Both the position numbers and the translations under genes were made by a program. From Xanthomonas boreopolis (GTDB lineage Bacteria > Pseudomonadota > Gammaproteobacteria > Xanthomonadales > Xanthomonadaceae), in NCBI GenBank assembly GCA_014654535.1, contig BNBA01000015.1:39240-103239 (forward strand): a stretch of DNA of 64,000 nt, in the 5' to 3' direction. Below the pieces are notes generated by a model. It was not told where the DNA came from. It ran no database searches and saw only the letters and a list, made by a program, of their open reading frames with translations. This document shows, piece by piece, positions 34,401-44,051 of this stretch (positions are counted from its first letter, which is position 1; every line of letters begins with the position of its first letter).

Positions 34401-35129
34401 TCAACGCACGCGAGGTCGAGGGTTCCGGGCACGGTGGAGCGTCCACTGCCGATGGATCACGTACCCGGCGCCGGTGAGGCCGGTGATGCAGGCGGGGACC
34501 AGCAGCGACAGGTAGTGAAGGCGCTGGAACAACCAGGTGCCGAACAGGCTGCCGCACAGGAAGCCGCCGATGATCAGGCCGCTCAACGTGAGCCGCCGCA
34601 CCTGCAAGGGCATGCCGCGCAGCAGGTGACCGAGCCCGATGCCGAGATCGGTGAACATCCCGCTCAGGTGGGTGGTGCGGACGATTGCGCCACTGAACGT
34701 GGTGGCCATCGCGTTCTGCAGCCCGCAGGCCGCGGCTGCCGAGAAAATGCCCCAGGCCAGGTGCTGTCCGAGCAGCGGGATCGCCGCCAGCAACAGGAGC
34801 GATTCCAGCAGCAATACCACGCCATAGCGCCTGCCGAGCCGGAGCGTGCTGTCCTGGACGATCAACCCGCTCAGCATCGCGCCGAGGCTGAAGGCGATCA
34901 GCACGCCCCATAGCAGGCGGACTTCACTCCAGTCGCCTTGCGCCAGGGCCGCGCCGAGCAGGCTGGTGGTGCCGGACATGTGGCTGACCACCTGGTGCTC
35001 CACGCCGAGGTAGGCGATCACGTTGACCATGCCGGCCACGGCCGAGAGCGTGATCGCGCCTATCCATACCCAGCGTGGCAGGTGGATCCCCACGGCGCCC
35101 GTCCGCTCTTGGGCTTCAGTGCGGACCAT
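34401..35129 (-). CDS. DUF1275 (YoaK-like) membrane protein
   Basis: The protein is 242 residues with about six membrane segments. The family signature is SAVAGMVNVIAYLGVEHQVVSHMSGTTS (core VVSHMSGT) and later AACGLQNAMATTFSGAIVRTTHLSGM. The function is not known. The start overlaps the 3' end of the upstream lipoprotein gene by 14 nt, so it is the last gene of the phoH group. Confidence 0.9.
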   Translation of the reverse strand: MVRTEAQERTGAVGIHLPRWVWIGAITLSAVAGMVNVIAYLGVEHQVVSHMSGTTSLLGAALAQGDWSEVRLLWGVLIAFSLGAMLSGLIVQDSTLRLGRRYGVVLLLESLLLLAAIPLLGQHLAWGIFSAAAACGLQNAMATTFSGAIVRTTHLSGMFTDLGIGLGHLLRGMPLQVRRLTLSGLIIGGFLCGSLFGTWLFQRLHYLSLLVPACITGLTGAGYVIHRQWTLHRARNPRPRVR

Positions 35130-35595
35130 TGACTTCCACCTGCGAGAATTCGCCGGTCTGTGGATCGTACACGGCCCCCCAGAAGCTGCTCCCGCCGTCG
35201 CAGACGCGGATGGCGGTCCTGCCGGGATCGAGGTCGGAATGGTCGGGCAGGCGGAAGGCGTTGATGTAGATCAGCCGGCGCCCGCCGGATTCGATGCCCA
35301 CGTACTGGCGATCCGATTTTTCCGGCGCGGCGATCGTGGGGCGCAACCGGCCGAGCGCCGCTTCCAGCTGGTCGATCTGCTGGCGGCTGGGGGCCCAGAA
35401 GCCGGTCACTTCCCCGATGTGGCGCCCCGGGCTGTCGCGGGAGCAGGTGTCCAGCACTTCCGCGGCGACGAGCGGGCGGGTGATCACCCACGATTGCCCG
35501 CTCTTGGCCTGGGTCGGCACCATGGCCGGCCCACGGGTGGCGCAGCCGGCGAGCAATGCGCCCGCGGCTGCCAGGCAAAGCGCTTGGCGGATCAC
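35116..35595 (-). CDS. Lipoprotein of unknown function
   Basis: The protein is 159 residues. A lipobox LAGC sits at 15-18 of MIRQALCLAAAGALLAGCAT. The mature part has two other Cys (VLDTCSRDS and IRVCDGGSS), which could form a disulfide, and a C-terminal GAVYDPQTGEFSQVEVNG. I do not recognise the family. The GTG start at 35595 has GGAGGT just upstream and overlaps the phoH stop codon (GTGA), so coupling to phoH is likely. Confidence 0.75.
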   Translation of the reverse strand: MIRQALCLAAAGALLAGCATRGPAMVPTQAKSGQSWVITRPLVAAEVLDTCSRDSPGRHIGEVTGFWAPSRQQIDQLEAALGRLRPTIAAPEKSDRQYVGIESGGRRLIYINAFRLPDHSDLDPGRTAIRVCDGGSSFWGAVYDPQTGEFSQVEVNGPH

Positions 35596-36989
35596 AGGAC
35601 CTCCGAAGCGTAGTCGGCCAGGCGCGAACGCTCGCCGCGGCGCAAGGTGACGTGCGCGCTGTGCGGCCAGGCCTTGAAGCGGTCGACCGCGTAGGTCAGG
35701 CCGGAGGTGGTCTCGGTGAGGTAGGGCGTGTCGATCTGCTCGACGTTGCCCAGGCATACGATCTTGGTGCCGGGGCCGGCGCGGGTGATCAGCGTCTTCA
35801 TCTGCTTGGGCGTGAGGTTCTGCGCCTCGTCCAGGATCAGGTAGCGCGACAGGAAGGTGCGGCCGCGCATGAAGTTCATCGAGCGGATCTTGATGCGGCT
35901 GGCGAGCAGGTCGTTGGTGGCGGCCCGTCCCCAGGCGCCGCCTTCCTGGTTGTGCGTCAGCACTTCCAGGTTGTCGGTCAGCGCGCCCATCCACGGCGTC
36001 ATCTTCTCCTCCTCGGTTCCGGGCAGGAAGCCGATGTCCTCGCCGACGCTGACGGTGGCGCGCGTCATGATGATTTCGCGGTAGCGCTGCTGGTCCATGG
36101 TCTGCGCCAGGCCGGCGGCGAGCGCCAGCAGCGTCTTGCCGGTACCGGCGGTGCCGAGCAGGGTGACGAAGTCGATCTCCGGGTCCATCAGGGCGTTGAG
36201 CGCGAAGTTCTGCTCGCGGTTGCGCGCGGCGATGCCCCAGACCGCGTGCTGGCCGGTGCGGTAGTCCTCGACCAGGCTCAGCGTCGCCTTGCCTCCGGCG
36301 AGCTTGGCCACGCGCAGTTCGACTTCGTCGTCGCCCGGCAGGTACAGGTACTGGTTCGGATAGAAATCCTCGTCCTCGGCGAGCCGGATCTCGTAATGGG
36401 TGCGGCCCTTGTCGCTCCAGCTGCGCAGGTCCTGGTTGTGCTTCTGCCAGAAGTCCTCCGGCAGCTCGAGCGCGCCGGTGAACAGCAGGCTGAAATCGTC
36501 CAGCGCCCGGTCGTTCTCGTAGTCCTCGGCCACCAGGCCGCTGATCGAGGCCTTGATGCGCAGGTTGATGTCCTTGGACACCAGCACCACCGGCACCTCG
36601 GGGTGGGCCTCGCGCAATTCCAGCACCGCGGCGAGGATCTTGTTGTCCGGCATGACGTTGCCGAAGGTGCGCCCGGGCTCGCTGGCGGTGGTCTGGAAGT
36701 ACAGCTTGCCGATCCCGGACTGGCCCTTGAGCTGGATGCCCTGCGGGTGGCTGAGGGTGATGCCGGCCTGGATCTGCTCGGCGCTGGCGCTGCCCAGCAG
36801 TTCGTCGAGGAAGCGGCTGACCTGGCGGGCGTTGCGGCTGACTTCGGAGGTGCCCTTCTTGGCGTTGTCCAGCTCCTCGATCACCTGCATCGGCAGGAAG
36901 ACGTCGTGCTCCTCGAACTTGAACAGCGCGGTCGGATCATGCATCAGCACGTTGGTGTCCAGCACGTAGATGCGCTTGCCTCGGGTCAT
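35592..36989 (-). CDS. PhoH family protein with N-terminal PIN domain
   Basis: The protein is 465 residues. The PIN domain (about 1-140) has the acidic residues in VLDTNVLMHDP and LPMQVIEELD. The PhoH ATPase domain has Walker [16 protein letters not shown] and Walker B YLILDEAQNLTPKQMK. PIN-PhoH proteins of this type (YlaK, PhoH2) can unwind and cut RNA. ATG at 36989 is preferred (MTRGKRIYVLDTN); 36992 and 37019 are also in frame. Confidence 0.93.
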   Translation of the reverse strand: MTRGKRIYVLDTNVLMHDPTALFKFEEHDVFLPMQVIEELDNAKKGTSEVSRNARQVSRFLDELLGSASAEQIQAGITLSHPQGIQLKGQSGIGKLYFQTTASEPGRTFGNVMPDNKILAAVLELREAHPEVPVVLVSKDINLRIKASISGLVAEDYENDRALDDFSLLFTGALELPEDFWQKHNQDLRSWSDKGRTHYEIRLAEDEDFYPNQYLYLPGDDEVELRVAKLAGGKATLSLVEDYRTGQHAVWGIAARNREQNFALNALMDPEIDFVTLLGTAGTGKTLLALAAGLAQTMDQQRYREIIMTRATVSVGEDIGFLPGTEEEKMTPWMGALTDNLEVLTHNQEGGAWGRAATNDLLASRIKIRSMNFMRGRTFLSRYLILDEAQNLTPKQMKTLITRAGPGTKIVCLGNVEQIDTPYLTETTSGLTYAVDRFKAWPHSAHVTLRRGERSRLADYASEVL

Positions 36990-37071
36990 CATCGGTTCCT
37001 GGGTGAGGGACAGGGGCAAGCCATCACGGCCTGCGGTGCAGGGTGATGGCGTTTGCAGGGAGCGGGTGCGA

Positions 37072-37554
37072 TCACTTCTTGACGTGTGCCTTCAGGGCTT
37101 CGAGTACGGCTTCCGCGTGGCCGGCCACCTTGACCTTGCGCCACGCCTGCACGATACGACTGTCCGGCGAAATGAGGAAGGTGCTGCGCTCGATGCCGAG
37201 CACCTGCTTGCCGTACATGTTCTTCATCTTGATGACATCGAACGCCTTGCACAGCGCCTCGTCGGCATCGCTGACCAGCGGGAAGCGGAACCCCTGCTTG
37301 GCGCAGAAATTGTCGTGCGACTTCACCGAGTCGCGCGAGACGCCCAGCACGACCGCGCCGGCGCGCTTGAACTGGGGCAGCAGCGCGTTGAAGTCCAGGC
37401 CTTCGGTGGTGCAGCCCGGGGTGCTGTCCTTGGGGTAGAAGTACAGCACCAGCCAGTGGCCGGCCTGTTCGGCCAGGGTGGTGCCGGCGCCGCCGGACAA
37501 GGCGAGCGGAAGGTTCAGTACCGAGGCCGGCAATTCGATCCGTGATTCAGTCAT
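37072..37554 (-). CDS. bcp: Thioredoxin-dependent thiol peroxidase (Bcp/PrxQ)
   Basis: Reduces hydrogen peroxide and lipid hydroperoxides. The protein is 160 residues. The peroxidatic Cys is in YFYPKDSTPGCTTEG, but the usual resolving Cys five residues on is absent (GCTTEGLDF), so it is a one-Cys form or resolves through another Cys (NFCAKQG or ALCKAF). The start at 37554 is the family start MTESRIELPA. It follows gcvR and a small ORF, a common neighbourhood. Confidence 0.93.
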   Translation of the reverse strand: MTESRIELPASVLNLPLALSGGAGTTLAEQAGHWLVLYFYPKDSTPGCTTEGLDFNALLPQFKRAGAVVLGVSRDSVKSHDNFCAKQGFRFPLVSDADEALCKAFDVIKMKNMYGKQVLGIERSTFLISPDSRIVQAWRKVKVAGHAEAVLEALKAHVKK

Positions 37555-37585
37555 GGCTCCTCGACCAGGATTGGGAAGCGGGGAA

Positions 37586-37798
37586 TCAGTGGGGAGGCGG
37601 ACCGGCGTCCACGCGGTCGCAGGCCGCCGCGCCCGGGCGGCAGCCTTGCCATGCGGACGCTGCGCCAAGCCGGCGCAGCGCGCCGGCGTCGATGTCGGTA
37701 CAGGAGTGGCCCCACGGCATGGGGCCGTCGACGTTCCAATCGGTATCGGCGCGGGGGGCGGCAGGCAGCGGGTCCAGTGCGGATATCTCGATGGCCAT
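37586..37798 (-). CDS. Small hypothetical protein between gcvR and bcp
   Basis: The protein is 70 residues, MAIEISALDPLPAAPRADTD and onward, with two Cys (HSCTDIDAG and WQGCRPGAAACDR) and no hydrophobic stretch. The start has GGAG 5 nt upstream and lies 15 nt after the gcvR stop codon. No family is recognised. The evidence is position and ribosome-binding site only. Confidence 0.5.
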   Translation of the reverse strand: MAIEISALDPLPAAPRADTDWNVDGPMPWGHSCTDIDAGALRRLGAASAWQGCRPGAAACDRVDAGPPPH

Positions 37799-37812
37799 CG
37801 CGGCTCCGGCGA

Positions 37813-38388
37813 TCAGAACTTCATCGGATCCATGATCGCGTCGAGGTTGAGGTGGTCGCAGAACTCGAGGAAGTCGTCGCGCAGCGCGGCGATGTGCATG
37901 TTCGCCGGCACGCCGATCGTCACCTGCGCCGAGAACATCTCCGCGCCGGTCTGCATCGCGCGGTAGCGCGAGCTCTGCAGGTTCTCGATGGTGATGCCCT
38001 GGCGGTCGAAGAAATCGGCCAGCTGGAACAGGATGCCCGGCTTGTCGGCGGCGATGACTTCGACGATGTAGGGAAGCAGGTTGGACTGGGTCTGCTTGGG
38101 ACCGGTGCGGTACCAGATCAGCTTCAGTCCTTCCTCGCGCTCCAGGCGCGTGAGCATCGCTTCCAGCTTGGCGACCGAATCCCACGACCCCGTCGCCAGC
38201 GCGGTGACCGAGACGTCGCGGCCCACGGTGGCCAGGCGCGCGTCCACGAGGTTGCAGCCGCTGTCGGCGATGCGGCGGGTCACGGGCAGCAGGGGGGACT
38301 CCGGATGCGTCGTGTAGGCGTTGATCAGGAGGTGGTTTTCGTTCGGCGAAGGCCGGGGCGTGGAGTCGGTCAAAGGGGATTCCGGCAT
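37813..38388 (-). CDS. gcvR: Glycine cleavage system regulator GcvR-like (two ACT domains)
   Basis: The protein is 191 residues. The first ACT domain covers about 18-95 (LLINAYTTHPESPLLPVTRR), the second about 105-185 (IVEVIAADKPGILFQLADFFDRQGITIENL). In E. coli GcvR binds GcvA and glycine; in this family the exact partner is not shown. It is divergent from dapA with 145 nt between the starts, the gcvR-dapA order of E. coli. Confidence 0.9.
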   Translation of the reverse strand: MPESPLTDSTPRPSPNENHLLINAYTTHPESPLLPVTRRIADSGCNLVDARLATVGRDVSVTALATGSWDSVAKLEAMLTRLEREEGLKLIWYRTGPKQTQSNLLPYIVEVIAADKPGILFQLADFFDRQGITIENLQSSRYRAMQTGAEMFSAQVTIGVPANMHIAALRDDFLEFCDHLNLDAIMDPMKF

Positions 38389-38533
38389 TGCGAGGTAAGG
38401 CTGAATGGCGGCCGGCAGGGCCCGGTGCGCTGTGCGCAGCATACTTGCCCGTGCTTTCGCGCCGCAAGTAACATGCGGGATGCCCCGAACCCGCCCCGGC
38501 GGGCCTTTCACCACGCACAGAGCCGTTTCCATC

Positions 38534-39442
38534 TTGTCACTTTCCGGCATCATCACCGCGCTGGCGACCCCCTTCGGTCCCGATGGCGCTCTCGATCTGG
38601 ACGCCTGGCATCGCCTGCTCGACCAGCAACTGGATGCGGGCATCCAAGGCGTGGTCGTGGCCGGTTCCACCGGCGAGGCGGCCACCCTGTCCGACGACGA
38701 ATACGACCTGGTCCTGCGCGCGGCGGTCGCCCGCGTGGCCGGGCGCGTGCCGGTGCTGGCCGGTACCGGCCTGTCCGGGACCGCCAAGACCGTGGCGCAG
38801 ACCCGCCGCGCGGCCGCCAACGGCGCCGAGTACGCGCTGGTGGTGACGCCGCCGTACGTGCGCCCCACCCAGGAAGGACTGAAAGCGCACTACCTGGCCG
38901 TCGCCGAGAACGGCGGCCTGCCGGTGGTGCTGTACAACGTGCCGGGCCGCACCGGGTGCGACCTGCTGCCGGAAACGGTGGCGACCCTGGCCGGGCACCC
39001 GAACATCGTCGGCATCAAGGAAGCGCGCGCCGAGCCGGAGCGCATGCAGGCGCTGCTGGCGTTGCGCAGCGAGAGCTTCGCGGTGCTCAGCGGCGACGAC
39101 GGCACGGCCGCGCGCGCCATGCTCGCCGGCGGCGACGGCCTGATCTCGGTCGGTTCCAACGCGCTCCCGGGCGCCTACCGCCGCCTGTGCGACCTGGCGC
39201 GCGCGGGCGATCGCGCCGCGGCCGAGGCCTGGGACGCGCGCCTGCGCGAGTTCCATGAGTTCTGCGGCATCGAATCGAACCCGATCCCGGTCAAGGCGTT
39301 GCTGCAGCGGGCCGGGATCGGCCATGGCCTGCGGCTGCCGTTGCTGCCGCTGTCCGAGCCGCACCATGCGGCCGCCGACCGCCTGGCCGCGCAGGCCAGG
39401 GCGTTGGAAGAACTTTCCAGCCGCGAACGCCTCGCGGCCTGA
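38534..39442 (+). CDS. dapA: 4-hydroxy-tetrahydrodipicolinate synthase
   Basis: First step of the lysine/diaminopimelate branch, from pyruvate and aspartate semialdehyde. The protein is 302 residues. It has [10 protein letters not shown], the catalytic Tyr in [13 protein letters not shown] and the Schiff-base Lys in [14 protein letters not shown]. The start at TTG 38534 gives [18 protein letters not shown], the expected N-terminus; no ATG fits this position, and the nearest in-frame ATG would add about 23 unlikely residues. Confidence 0.94.
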   Translation: MSLSGIITALATPFGPDGALDLDAWHRLLDQQLDAGIQGVVVAGSTGEAATLSDDEYDLVLRAAVARVAGRVPVLAGTGLSGTAKTVAQTRRAAANGAEYALVVTPPYVRPTQEGLKAHYLAVAENGGLPVVLYNVPGRTGCDLLPETVATLAGHPNIVGIKEARAEPERMQALLALRSESFAVLSGDDGTAARAMLAGGDGLISVGSNALPGAYRRLCDLARAGDRAAAEAWDARLREFHEFCGIESNPIPVKALLQRAGIGHGLRLPLLPLSEPHHAAADRLAAQARALEELSSRERLAA

Positions 39443-39458
39443 CCCAGGAGATTTACCG

Positions 39459-39986
39459 ATGCGTCATACCGTTTCCTCCGTCCGCGTGCTGTCGCTCGCG
39501 TTGCTGGCGACCGCCGCCGTCGCTGCCACGAGTGGCTGCAGCTGGTTCAAGAAGGGGGCCCGCGGCGACTATGCGCTGCCGGCCGAGCAGCGCCCGCTCG
39601 AAGTGCCGCCGGACCTGAACGTGCCCGACACGTCCGGCGCGATGAAGGTGCCGGCGCTGGCCTCGGCGGTGCAGGGGCAGGCCGCGTCTTCGCAGCCGGC
39701 CGCCGCCAGCAACAACAGCGGTTTCATCGTCAGCGGCAGCAAGGACGCCGTGTTCGGCCAGGTCGGCGACGCGCTCGGCCAGATCGAGGGCGTGACCATC
39801 GCCAGCCGCGCGCAGATGCTGGGTTCGTTCGACGTGAGCTACGAAGGCAGCAACTTCCTGGTGCGCGTCACCACGGTCGATGCCGGGAGCTATGTCTCGG
39901 CGGTCGATCCGCGCGGGCTGCCGGCCACGGCCGAGGCGCCGGTCAAGCTGATCGCGGCATTGAAGGCCAAGCTCGGCGGCAACTGA
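39459..39986 (+). CDS. bamC: BamC/NlpB-like outer-membrane lipoprotein
   Basis: The protein is 175 residues, shorter than E. coli BamC (about 340). The lipobox is TSGC near 27. After it comes the BamC N-terminal unstructured motif DYALPAEQRPLEVPPDLNVPD, which binds BamD in E. coli, then one small globular domain (about 90-170) where BamC has two. dapA-bamC is also the E. coli order, which supports the call. The site is the periplasmic face of the outer membrane. Confidence 0.82.
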   Translation: MRHTVSSVRVLSLALLATAAVAATSGCSWFKKGARGDYALPAEQRPLEVPPDLNVPDTSGAMKVPALASAVQGQAASSQPAAASNNSGFIVSGSKDAVFGQVGDALGQIEGVTIASRAQMLGSFDVSYEGSNFLVRVTTVDAGSYVSAVDPRGLPATAEAPVKLIAALKAKLGGN

Positions 39987-39999
39987 GCCGCTCGCGAGA

Positions 40000-40042
40000 G
40001 CGTACGAAAACGGGCGCCGATGGCGCCCGTTTTCGTACGCTG
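40000..40042. terminator. Bidirectional terminator between bamC and fdxA
   Basis: AGCGTACGAAAACGGGCGCC at 40000-40019 pairs perfectly with its complement at 40024-40043 region over a GATG loop. The stem includes AAAA/TTTT, so unpaired T runs are absent in both directions. It separates two convergent genes. Confidence 0.7.
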
Positions 40043-40079
40043 GAAGGGGACTTGCCGGTTACCGGCCGCCCTCGCGCGC

Positions 40080-40403
40080 TCAGCGCTCCAGCAGCGACAG
40101 CTTGCCCGGCTTGCCGTCCCAGTCGGCGGCATCGGGCATCGGTTCCTTGCGTACGGTCAGCACCGGCCAGGCCTTGGCCAGCTCCGCATTGAGGGCGACG
40201 AAGTTCTCCTGGCCCGCCGGGACGTCGTCTTCCGGGTAGATCGCGTTCGCCGGGCACTCCGGCTCGCACAACGTGCAATCGATGCACTCGTCGGGGTCGA
40301 TCACCAGGAAGTTGGGGCCTTCATGGAAGCAATCGACGGGGCATACCTCGACGCAGTCGGTGTATTTGCACTTGATGCAGTTTTCGGTGACAACAAAAGG
40401 CAT
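40080..40403 (-). CDS. fdxA: 7Fe ferredoxin FdxA
   Basis: The protein is 107 residues. The N-terminus [26 protein letters not shown] holds the Cys pattern for a [3Fe-4S]/[4Fe-4S] pair, and [16 protein letters not shown] the second motif. The start at 40403 is the family start. It is a soluble electron carrier; the partner is not shown. Confidence 0.95.
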   Translation of the reverse strand: MPFVVTENCIKCKYTDCVEVCPVDCFHEGPNFLVIDPDECIDCTLCEPECPANAIYPEDDVPAGQENFVALNAELAKAWPVLTVRKEPMPDAADWDGKPGKLSLLER

Positions 40404-40496
40404 GAGGAGGTCCAGCGTTAAGCCGGGCAATTCTAGAACAGTCGGGCGGGCCAGGTGCGGATGGTTCTCAACGCCGGCACGATGGCGCCTTCCCGG

Positions 40497-41375
40497 TCAC
40501 AGGCCCCGCTGGCGCGCCAGCAGGTGCAGGCCGGTGGCGGCGAGGTCTTCGCCATGGCGCATGGAGCCCACGCCCAGAAGGCCCAGGGCGCGTGCGTAGC
40601 GCTGGGCCAGGCCCGAGCCGCCGACCAGGTGCACCACGTCGCCGATCGGCTGGCGGTCGCGGATTTCGTGGCCGATCAGGATGCCGGACAGGTAGGACGC
40701 CAGCGCGTTGGAGGGCAGGCGCTCGAACAGGCCCAGCGTGCGCGTGCCGAACAGGTGATGGCCGAGCCCGCCCGGCTCGCCGCTGCGCGTCACGCCCCGT
40801 TCGAAGGCGTCCTCGTGCAGGTCGTCGCCATCGCCGTCCATCAGCTTGCCCAGGATGCTGTGCCGGCGCAGCAGCGCGTAGAGTTCGCCGGTCATGGTCG
40901 TGGCGAAGTCGACCAGCCGGCCGCCCTCGACGCGCGCCCACTTGCAGTGCGTGCCGGGCAGGCAGACGGTGTGCCGGCCGGGGCCGAGCGTAGGCAGCAG
41001 GCCGACGATCTGGGTTTCCTCGCCACGCATCACGTCGGGTACGCCGCTGCGTTCGCGGGTGGCGACGCCGGGCACGAACCATAGGTGGCGGCCGGGCAGG
41101 CTGGCATCCTCGTGCCGTTGCATCGCCGCCGCCAACGCCGGCGTGTCGGCCGGGCAGGGCAGGTACGGCAGTTCGATCCAGCCGTTGCGGCTGCCGATCA
41201 TGCCGCACAGCAGGAGATCGCCTGGCCATCCGTCGATCTGCCCGCGCAACACCTCGGCGAAATGGCCGGCGCTGGCGAGGATGCCCTGGTCGCTGCGGCG
41301 CGCGTCGACGACCTGCCCCTGTGCGTCGAGGCGGTAGGCGCGCAGGCTGCTGGTACCCCAGTCGACGGCGATCAT
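40497..41375 (-). CDS. dgoK: 2-dehydro-3-deoxygalactonokinase
   Basis: Phosphorylates 2-keto-3-deoxygalactonate, third step of the galactonate branch. The protein is 292 residues. It has the ASKHA-type N-terminus [16 protein letters not shown], then LLCGMIGSRNGW, VCLPGTHCKWARV and the C-terminal VHLVGGSGLAQRY. The ATG at 41375 overlaps the stop codon of the lactonase gene upstream, so the two are coupled. It is the last gene of the dgo operon. Confidence 0.95.
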   Translation of the reverse strand: MIAVDWGTSSLRAYRLDAQGQVVDARRSDQGILASAGHFAEVLRGQIDGWPGDLLLCGMIGSRNGWIELPYLPCPADTPALAAAMQRHEDASLPGRHLWFVPGVATRERSGVPDVMRGEETQIVGLLPTLGPGRHTVCLPGTHCKWARVEGGRLVDFATTMTGELYALLRRHSILGKLMDGDGDDLHEDAFERGVTRSGEPGGLGHHLFGTRTLGLFERLPSNALASYLSGILIGHEIRDRQPIGDVVHLVGGSGLAQRYARALGLLGVGSMRHGEDLAATGLHLLARQRGL

Positions 41376-42286
41376 GCGAGGGCGATCCGGCTTTCGGGAA
41401 GGCCGGCCGTGCCGGGGCTGCATTCGAACAGGCTGCCGGAGGAGGGCGTATCCGCCAGTTCGGACGGGGTGTGGTCCAGCCGGGAACTGACCACGTACAG
41501 GCGGTCCAGCGCGCTGCCGCCGAAGGCGCTGCAGGTCGGGTGCTTGACCGGCATCCGGACGATGCGGTCGACGCTTCCGTCCGGGCGGTAGCGCACCACG
41601 CGCCAGGCGCGCCATTGCGCGTTCCAGACGAAGCCTTCGGCGTCGACGATGGAGCCGTCGGGTTCGGCATCGCCCAGGTCGAGCGTGGCGAACACGCGCG
41701 GGTTGGCCGCATGCGCGGCGTCCGGGTCGTAGTCGCAGCAGAGGATCTGCGGACGTACCGAGTCGCAGTAGTACATCGTGCGGCCGTCCGGGCTGAAGCA
41801 GATCGAGTTGGGAATCGATACGCCGCCGAGCGGCAGCCGGCGCAGGCCGTGGCGCAGCGAGAACTGGTAGAACGCGCCGCGCCCGGCCTTCTCGGCATGC
41901 TCGTCCATGGTGCCGAACACGAAATTGCCATGGCGATCGGCACGGCCGTCGTTGCTGCGGGTATGCGGGTCGCCGGGCTCGACATCGGCCAGGTGCCGCA
42001 GCGGCAATTCGCCGGCCGGCGCGGCCGGATCGGCCAGGGCGATCGATTTGGCCATGACCACCAGCAGGCGGCCGTCCTCGAGCAGGCCGAGGCAGCCAGG
42101 GCGGTCGGGCAGGGTCCACTGCAGGGTCCGCGCGCTGCCCGGGTCGTGGCGCCAGATCCGCTTCCCGCTGATGTCGACCCAGAACAGCGCCTGCCGGCGC
42201 TCGCACCAGATCACGCCTTCGCCATGGGTACAACGGCTGTCGACCGCCAGGGTCGCCACGATCGGTTCCACGCGGTCACCTACCAT
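41372..42286 (-). CDS. SMP-30/gluconolactonase family protein (probable galactonolactonase)
   Basis: A six-bladed beta-propeller of 304 residues. Metal and active-site segments are [11 protein letters not shown] (Glu), [22 protein letters not shown] (Asn) and [17 protein letters not shown] (Asp). The dgo context makes galactono-1,4-lactone the likely substrate. The ATG at 42286 overlaps the dgoD stop codon by 7 nt; a GTG five codons later (MEPIVATL) is an alternative. Confidence 0.9.
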   Translation of the reverse strand: MVGDRVEPIVATLAVDSRCTHGEGVIWCERRQALFWVDISGKRIWRHDPGSARTLQWTLPDRPGCLGLLEDGRLLVVMAKSIALADPAAPAGELPLRHLADVEPGDPHTRSNDGRADRHGNFVFGTMDEHAEKAGRGAFYQFSLRHGLRRLPLGGVSIPNSICFSPDGRTMYYCDSVRPQILCCDYDPDAAHAANPRVFATLDLGDAEPDGSIVDAEGFVWNAQWRAWRVVRYRPDGSVDRIVRMPVKHPTCSAFGGSALDRLYVVSSRLDHTPSELADTPSSGSLFECSPGTAGLPESRIALA

Positions 42287-43428
42287 TCGGCGATGCTGCC
42301 GTCGGCATGGCGCCATACCGGGTTGTGCCAGTCGGGCGGGTTCTCGTTCGCACGCTTGAGCATCTCTTCGTCGATCTCCACGCCCAGGCCGGGCTTGGGC
42401 AGCGCGGCGATACTGCCGGCGGTGCACTGGAAATCTTCCTTGTTGAGGACGTAGTCCAGCAAGTCGGCGCCTTCGTTGTAGTGGATGCCGATGCTCTGCT
42501 CCTGCAGCACCGCGTTGTGCGAGACGAAATCCACGTGCAGGCAGGCGGCGAGCGCGATCGGGCCGAGCGGGCAGTGGGGCGCGAAACCGACGTCGTAGGC
42601 ATCGGCCATCGCGGCGATCTTGACGCACTCGGTGATGCCGCCGGCGTGCGAGAGGTCCGGCTGCAGCATCGCGATGCCGCCGCCCTGCAGGACGTGCTTG
42701 AACTCGAAGCGCGAGTACATGCGCTCGCCGGCCGCGAGTGGGATCGAGGTGCTCGCCGCCAGGCGCGGATAGTGCTCGGCCTGTTCGGCGAGCACGGGTT
42801 CTTCGACGAACAGCGGCTTGTAGGGCTCCAGTTCGCGCAGCAGCACCTTGGCCATGGCCGGGCCGACGCGGCCGTGGAAGTCGATGCCGAAGTCCACGCC
42901 GTCGCCGAGCGCGTCGCGGATGCCGGCGATCTTGGCCACGGCGGCATCGACCGCGCGCGGGGTGTCGATCAGCTTCATCTCCTCGGTGCCGTTGAGCTTG
43001 AAGGTGTCATAGCCCAGTTCGCGATAGGCCTGCATCTGCGCGACGATGTCGGCCGGGCGGTCGCCGCCGACCCAGCGGTAGGTCTTCATGCTGTCGCGCA
43101 CCAGGCCGCCGAGCAGTTCGTAGACCGGCACGCCCAGCAGCTTGCCCTTGATGTCCCACAGCGCCTGGTCGATGCCGGCGATCGCGCTCATCAGGATCGC
43201 GCCGCCGCGGTAGAAGCCGCCCCGGTAGAGGGTCTGCCACAGGTCGTTGATGCGGCGCGGGTCCTTGCCGACCAGGTAATGGGACAGCTCGTGCACGGCG
43301 GCCTCGACGCTGCGCGAGCGTCCTTCGATGACCGGCTCGCCCCAGCCGGTGATGCCTTCGTCGGTCTCCATTTTCAGGAACAGCCAACGCGGGGCGGCGT
43401 GATAGGTGGTGAGGCGGGTGATCTTCAT
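42280..43428 (-). CDS. dgoD: D-galactonate dehydratase
   Basis: Dehydrates D-galactonate to 2-keto-3-deoxygalactonate. The protein is 382 residues of the enolase superfamily. Visible active-site segments are [11 protein letters not shown] (metal Asp, then catalytic His), [10 protein letters not shown] (metal Glu), [13 protein letters not shown] (metal Glu) and [14 protein letters not shown] (catalytic His). The start overlaps the dgoA stop codon (ATGA at 43425-43428). Confidence 0.96.
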   Translation of the reverse strand: MKITRLTTYHAAPRWLFLKMETDEGITGWGEPVIEGRSRSVEAAVHELSHYLVGKDPRRINDLWQTLYRGGFYRGGAILMSAIAGIDQALWDIKGKLLGVPVYELLGGLVRDSMKTYRWVGGDRPADIVAQMQAYRELGYDTFKLNGTEEMKLIDTPRAVDAAVAKIAGIRDALGDGVDFGIDFHGRVGPAMAKVLLRELEPYKPLFVEEPVLAEQAEHYPRLAASTSIPLAAGERMYSRFEFKHVLQGGGIAMLQPDLSHAGGITECVKIAAMADAYDVGFAPHCPLGPIALAACLHVDFVSHNAVLQEQSIGIHYNEGADLLDYVLNKEDFQCTAGSIAALPKPGLGVEIDEEMLKRANENPPDWHNPVWRHADGSIAEW

Positions 43429-44051
43429 CCCTGGGCTTCCTGGTAGGCCTGCACGAACGCGCGTGCCTGCGACTGGGTGGTTTCGAGAGGTTGTGCGGGC
43501 CGGTACAGCTCGCCGCCGATGCCGGCGCCGGCCGCGCCCTGGGCGAGGAAATCGGCGAGATTGGCAGGCGTAACGCCGCCGACGACGTAGACCGGCACGC
43601 TTGCCGGCAGCACCGAGCGCAGCGCACGCACGTGGCCGCCGCCGTAGGTCGCGGCCGGGAACAGCTTGAGCAGTTGCGCGCCGGCGTCGATCGCGTCGAA
43701 CGCCTCGCTGGCGGTGGCGAAGCCGGCCAGCACGACCAATCCGCGCGAGACCGCGTGGCGGATCAGCGCGGGGCGCGTGTTGGGGGTGACGATGAAGCGC
43801 GCGCCGATGTCGGCCAGCGCGTCCACGTCTTCGTTGCGCAGCACGGTACCGCCGCCGATCCAGGCGCGGTCGCCGTATTCGCGTTGCGCCAGCGCGATGC
43901 TCTCCGCCCAGCGCGGCGAATTGAGCGGGATCTCGATCGCGTCGAAGCCGGCCTCGACCAGCGCACCGACGTGGGCGGAGGTCTCCTCCGGCGTGATGCC
44001 GCGCAGGATCGCGACCAGGGGCAGCTTGAAGGAGGCGGAGGCAGGGGTCAT
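43425..44051 (-). CDS. dgoA: 2-dehydro-3-deoxy-6-phosphogalactonate aldolase
   Basis: Cleaves KDPGal to pyruvate and glyceraldehyde 3-phosphate. The protein is 208 residues, a TIM barrel of the KDPG aldolase family. It has [22 protein letters not shown] (catalytic Glu) and [18 protein letters not shown] (Schiff-base Lys). EIPLNSP marks the galacto form. It is the first gene of the dgo operon, so the promoter should lie in 44052-44465. Confidence 0.94.
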   Translation of the reverse strand: MTPASASFKLPLVAILRGITPEETSAHVGALVEAGFDAIEIPLNSPRWAESIALAQREYGDRAWIGGGTVLRNEDVDALADIGARFIVTPNTRPALIRHAVSRGLVVLAGFATASEAFDAIDAGAQLLKLFPAATYGGGHVRALRSVLPASVPVYVVGGVTPANLADFLAQGAAGAGIGGELYRPAQPLETTQSQARAFVQAYQEAQG

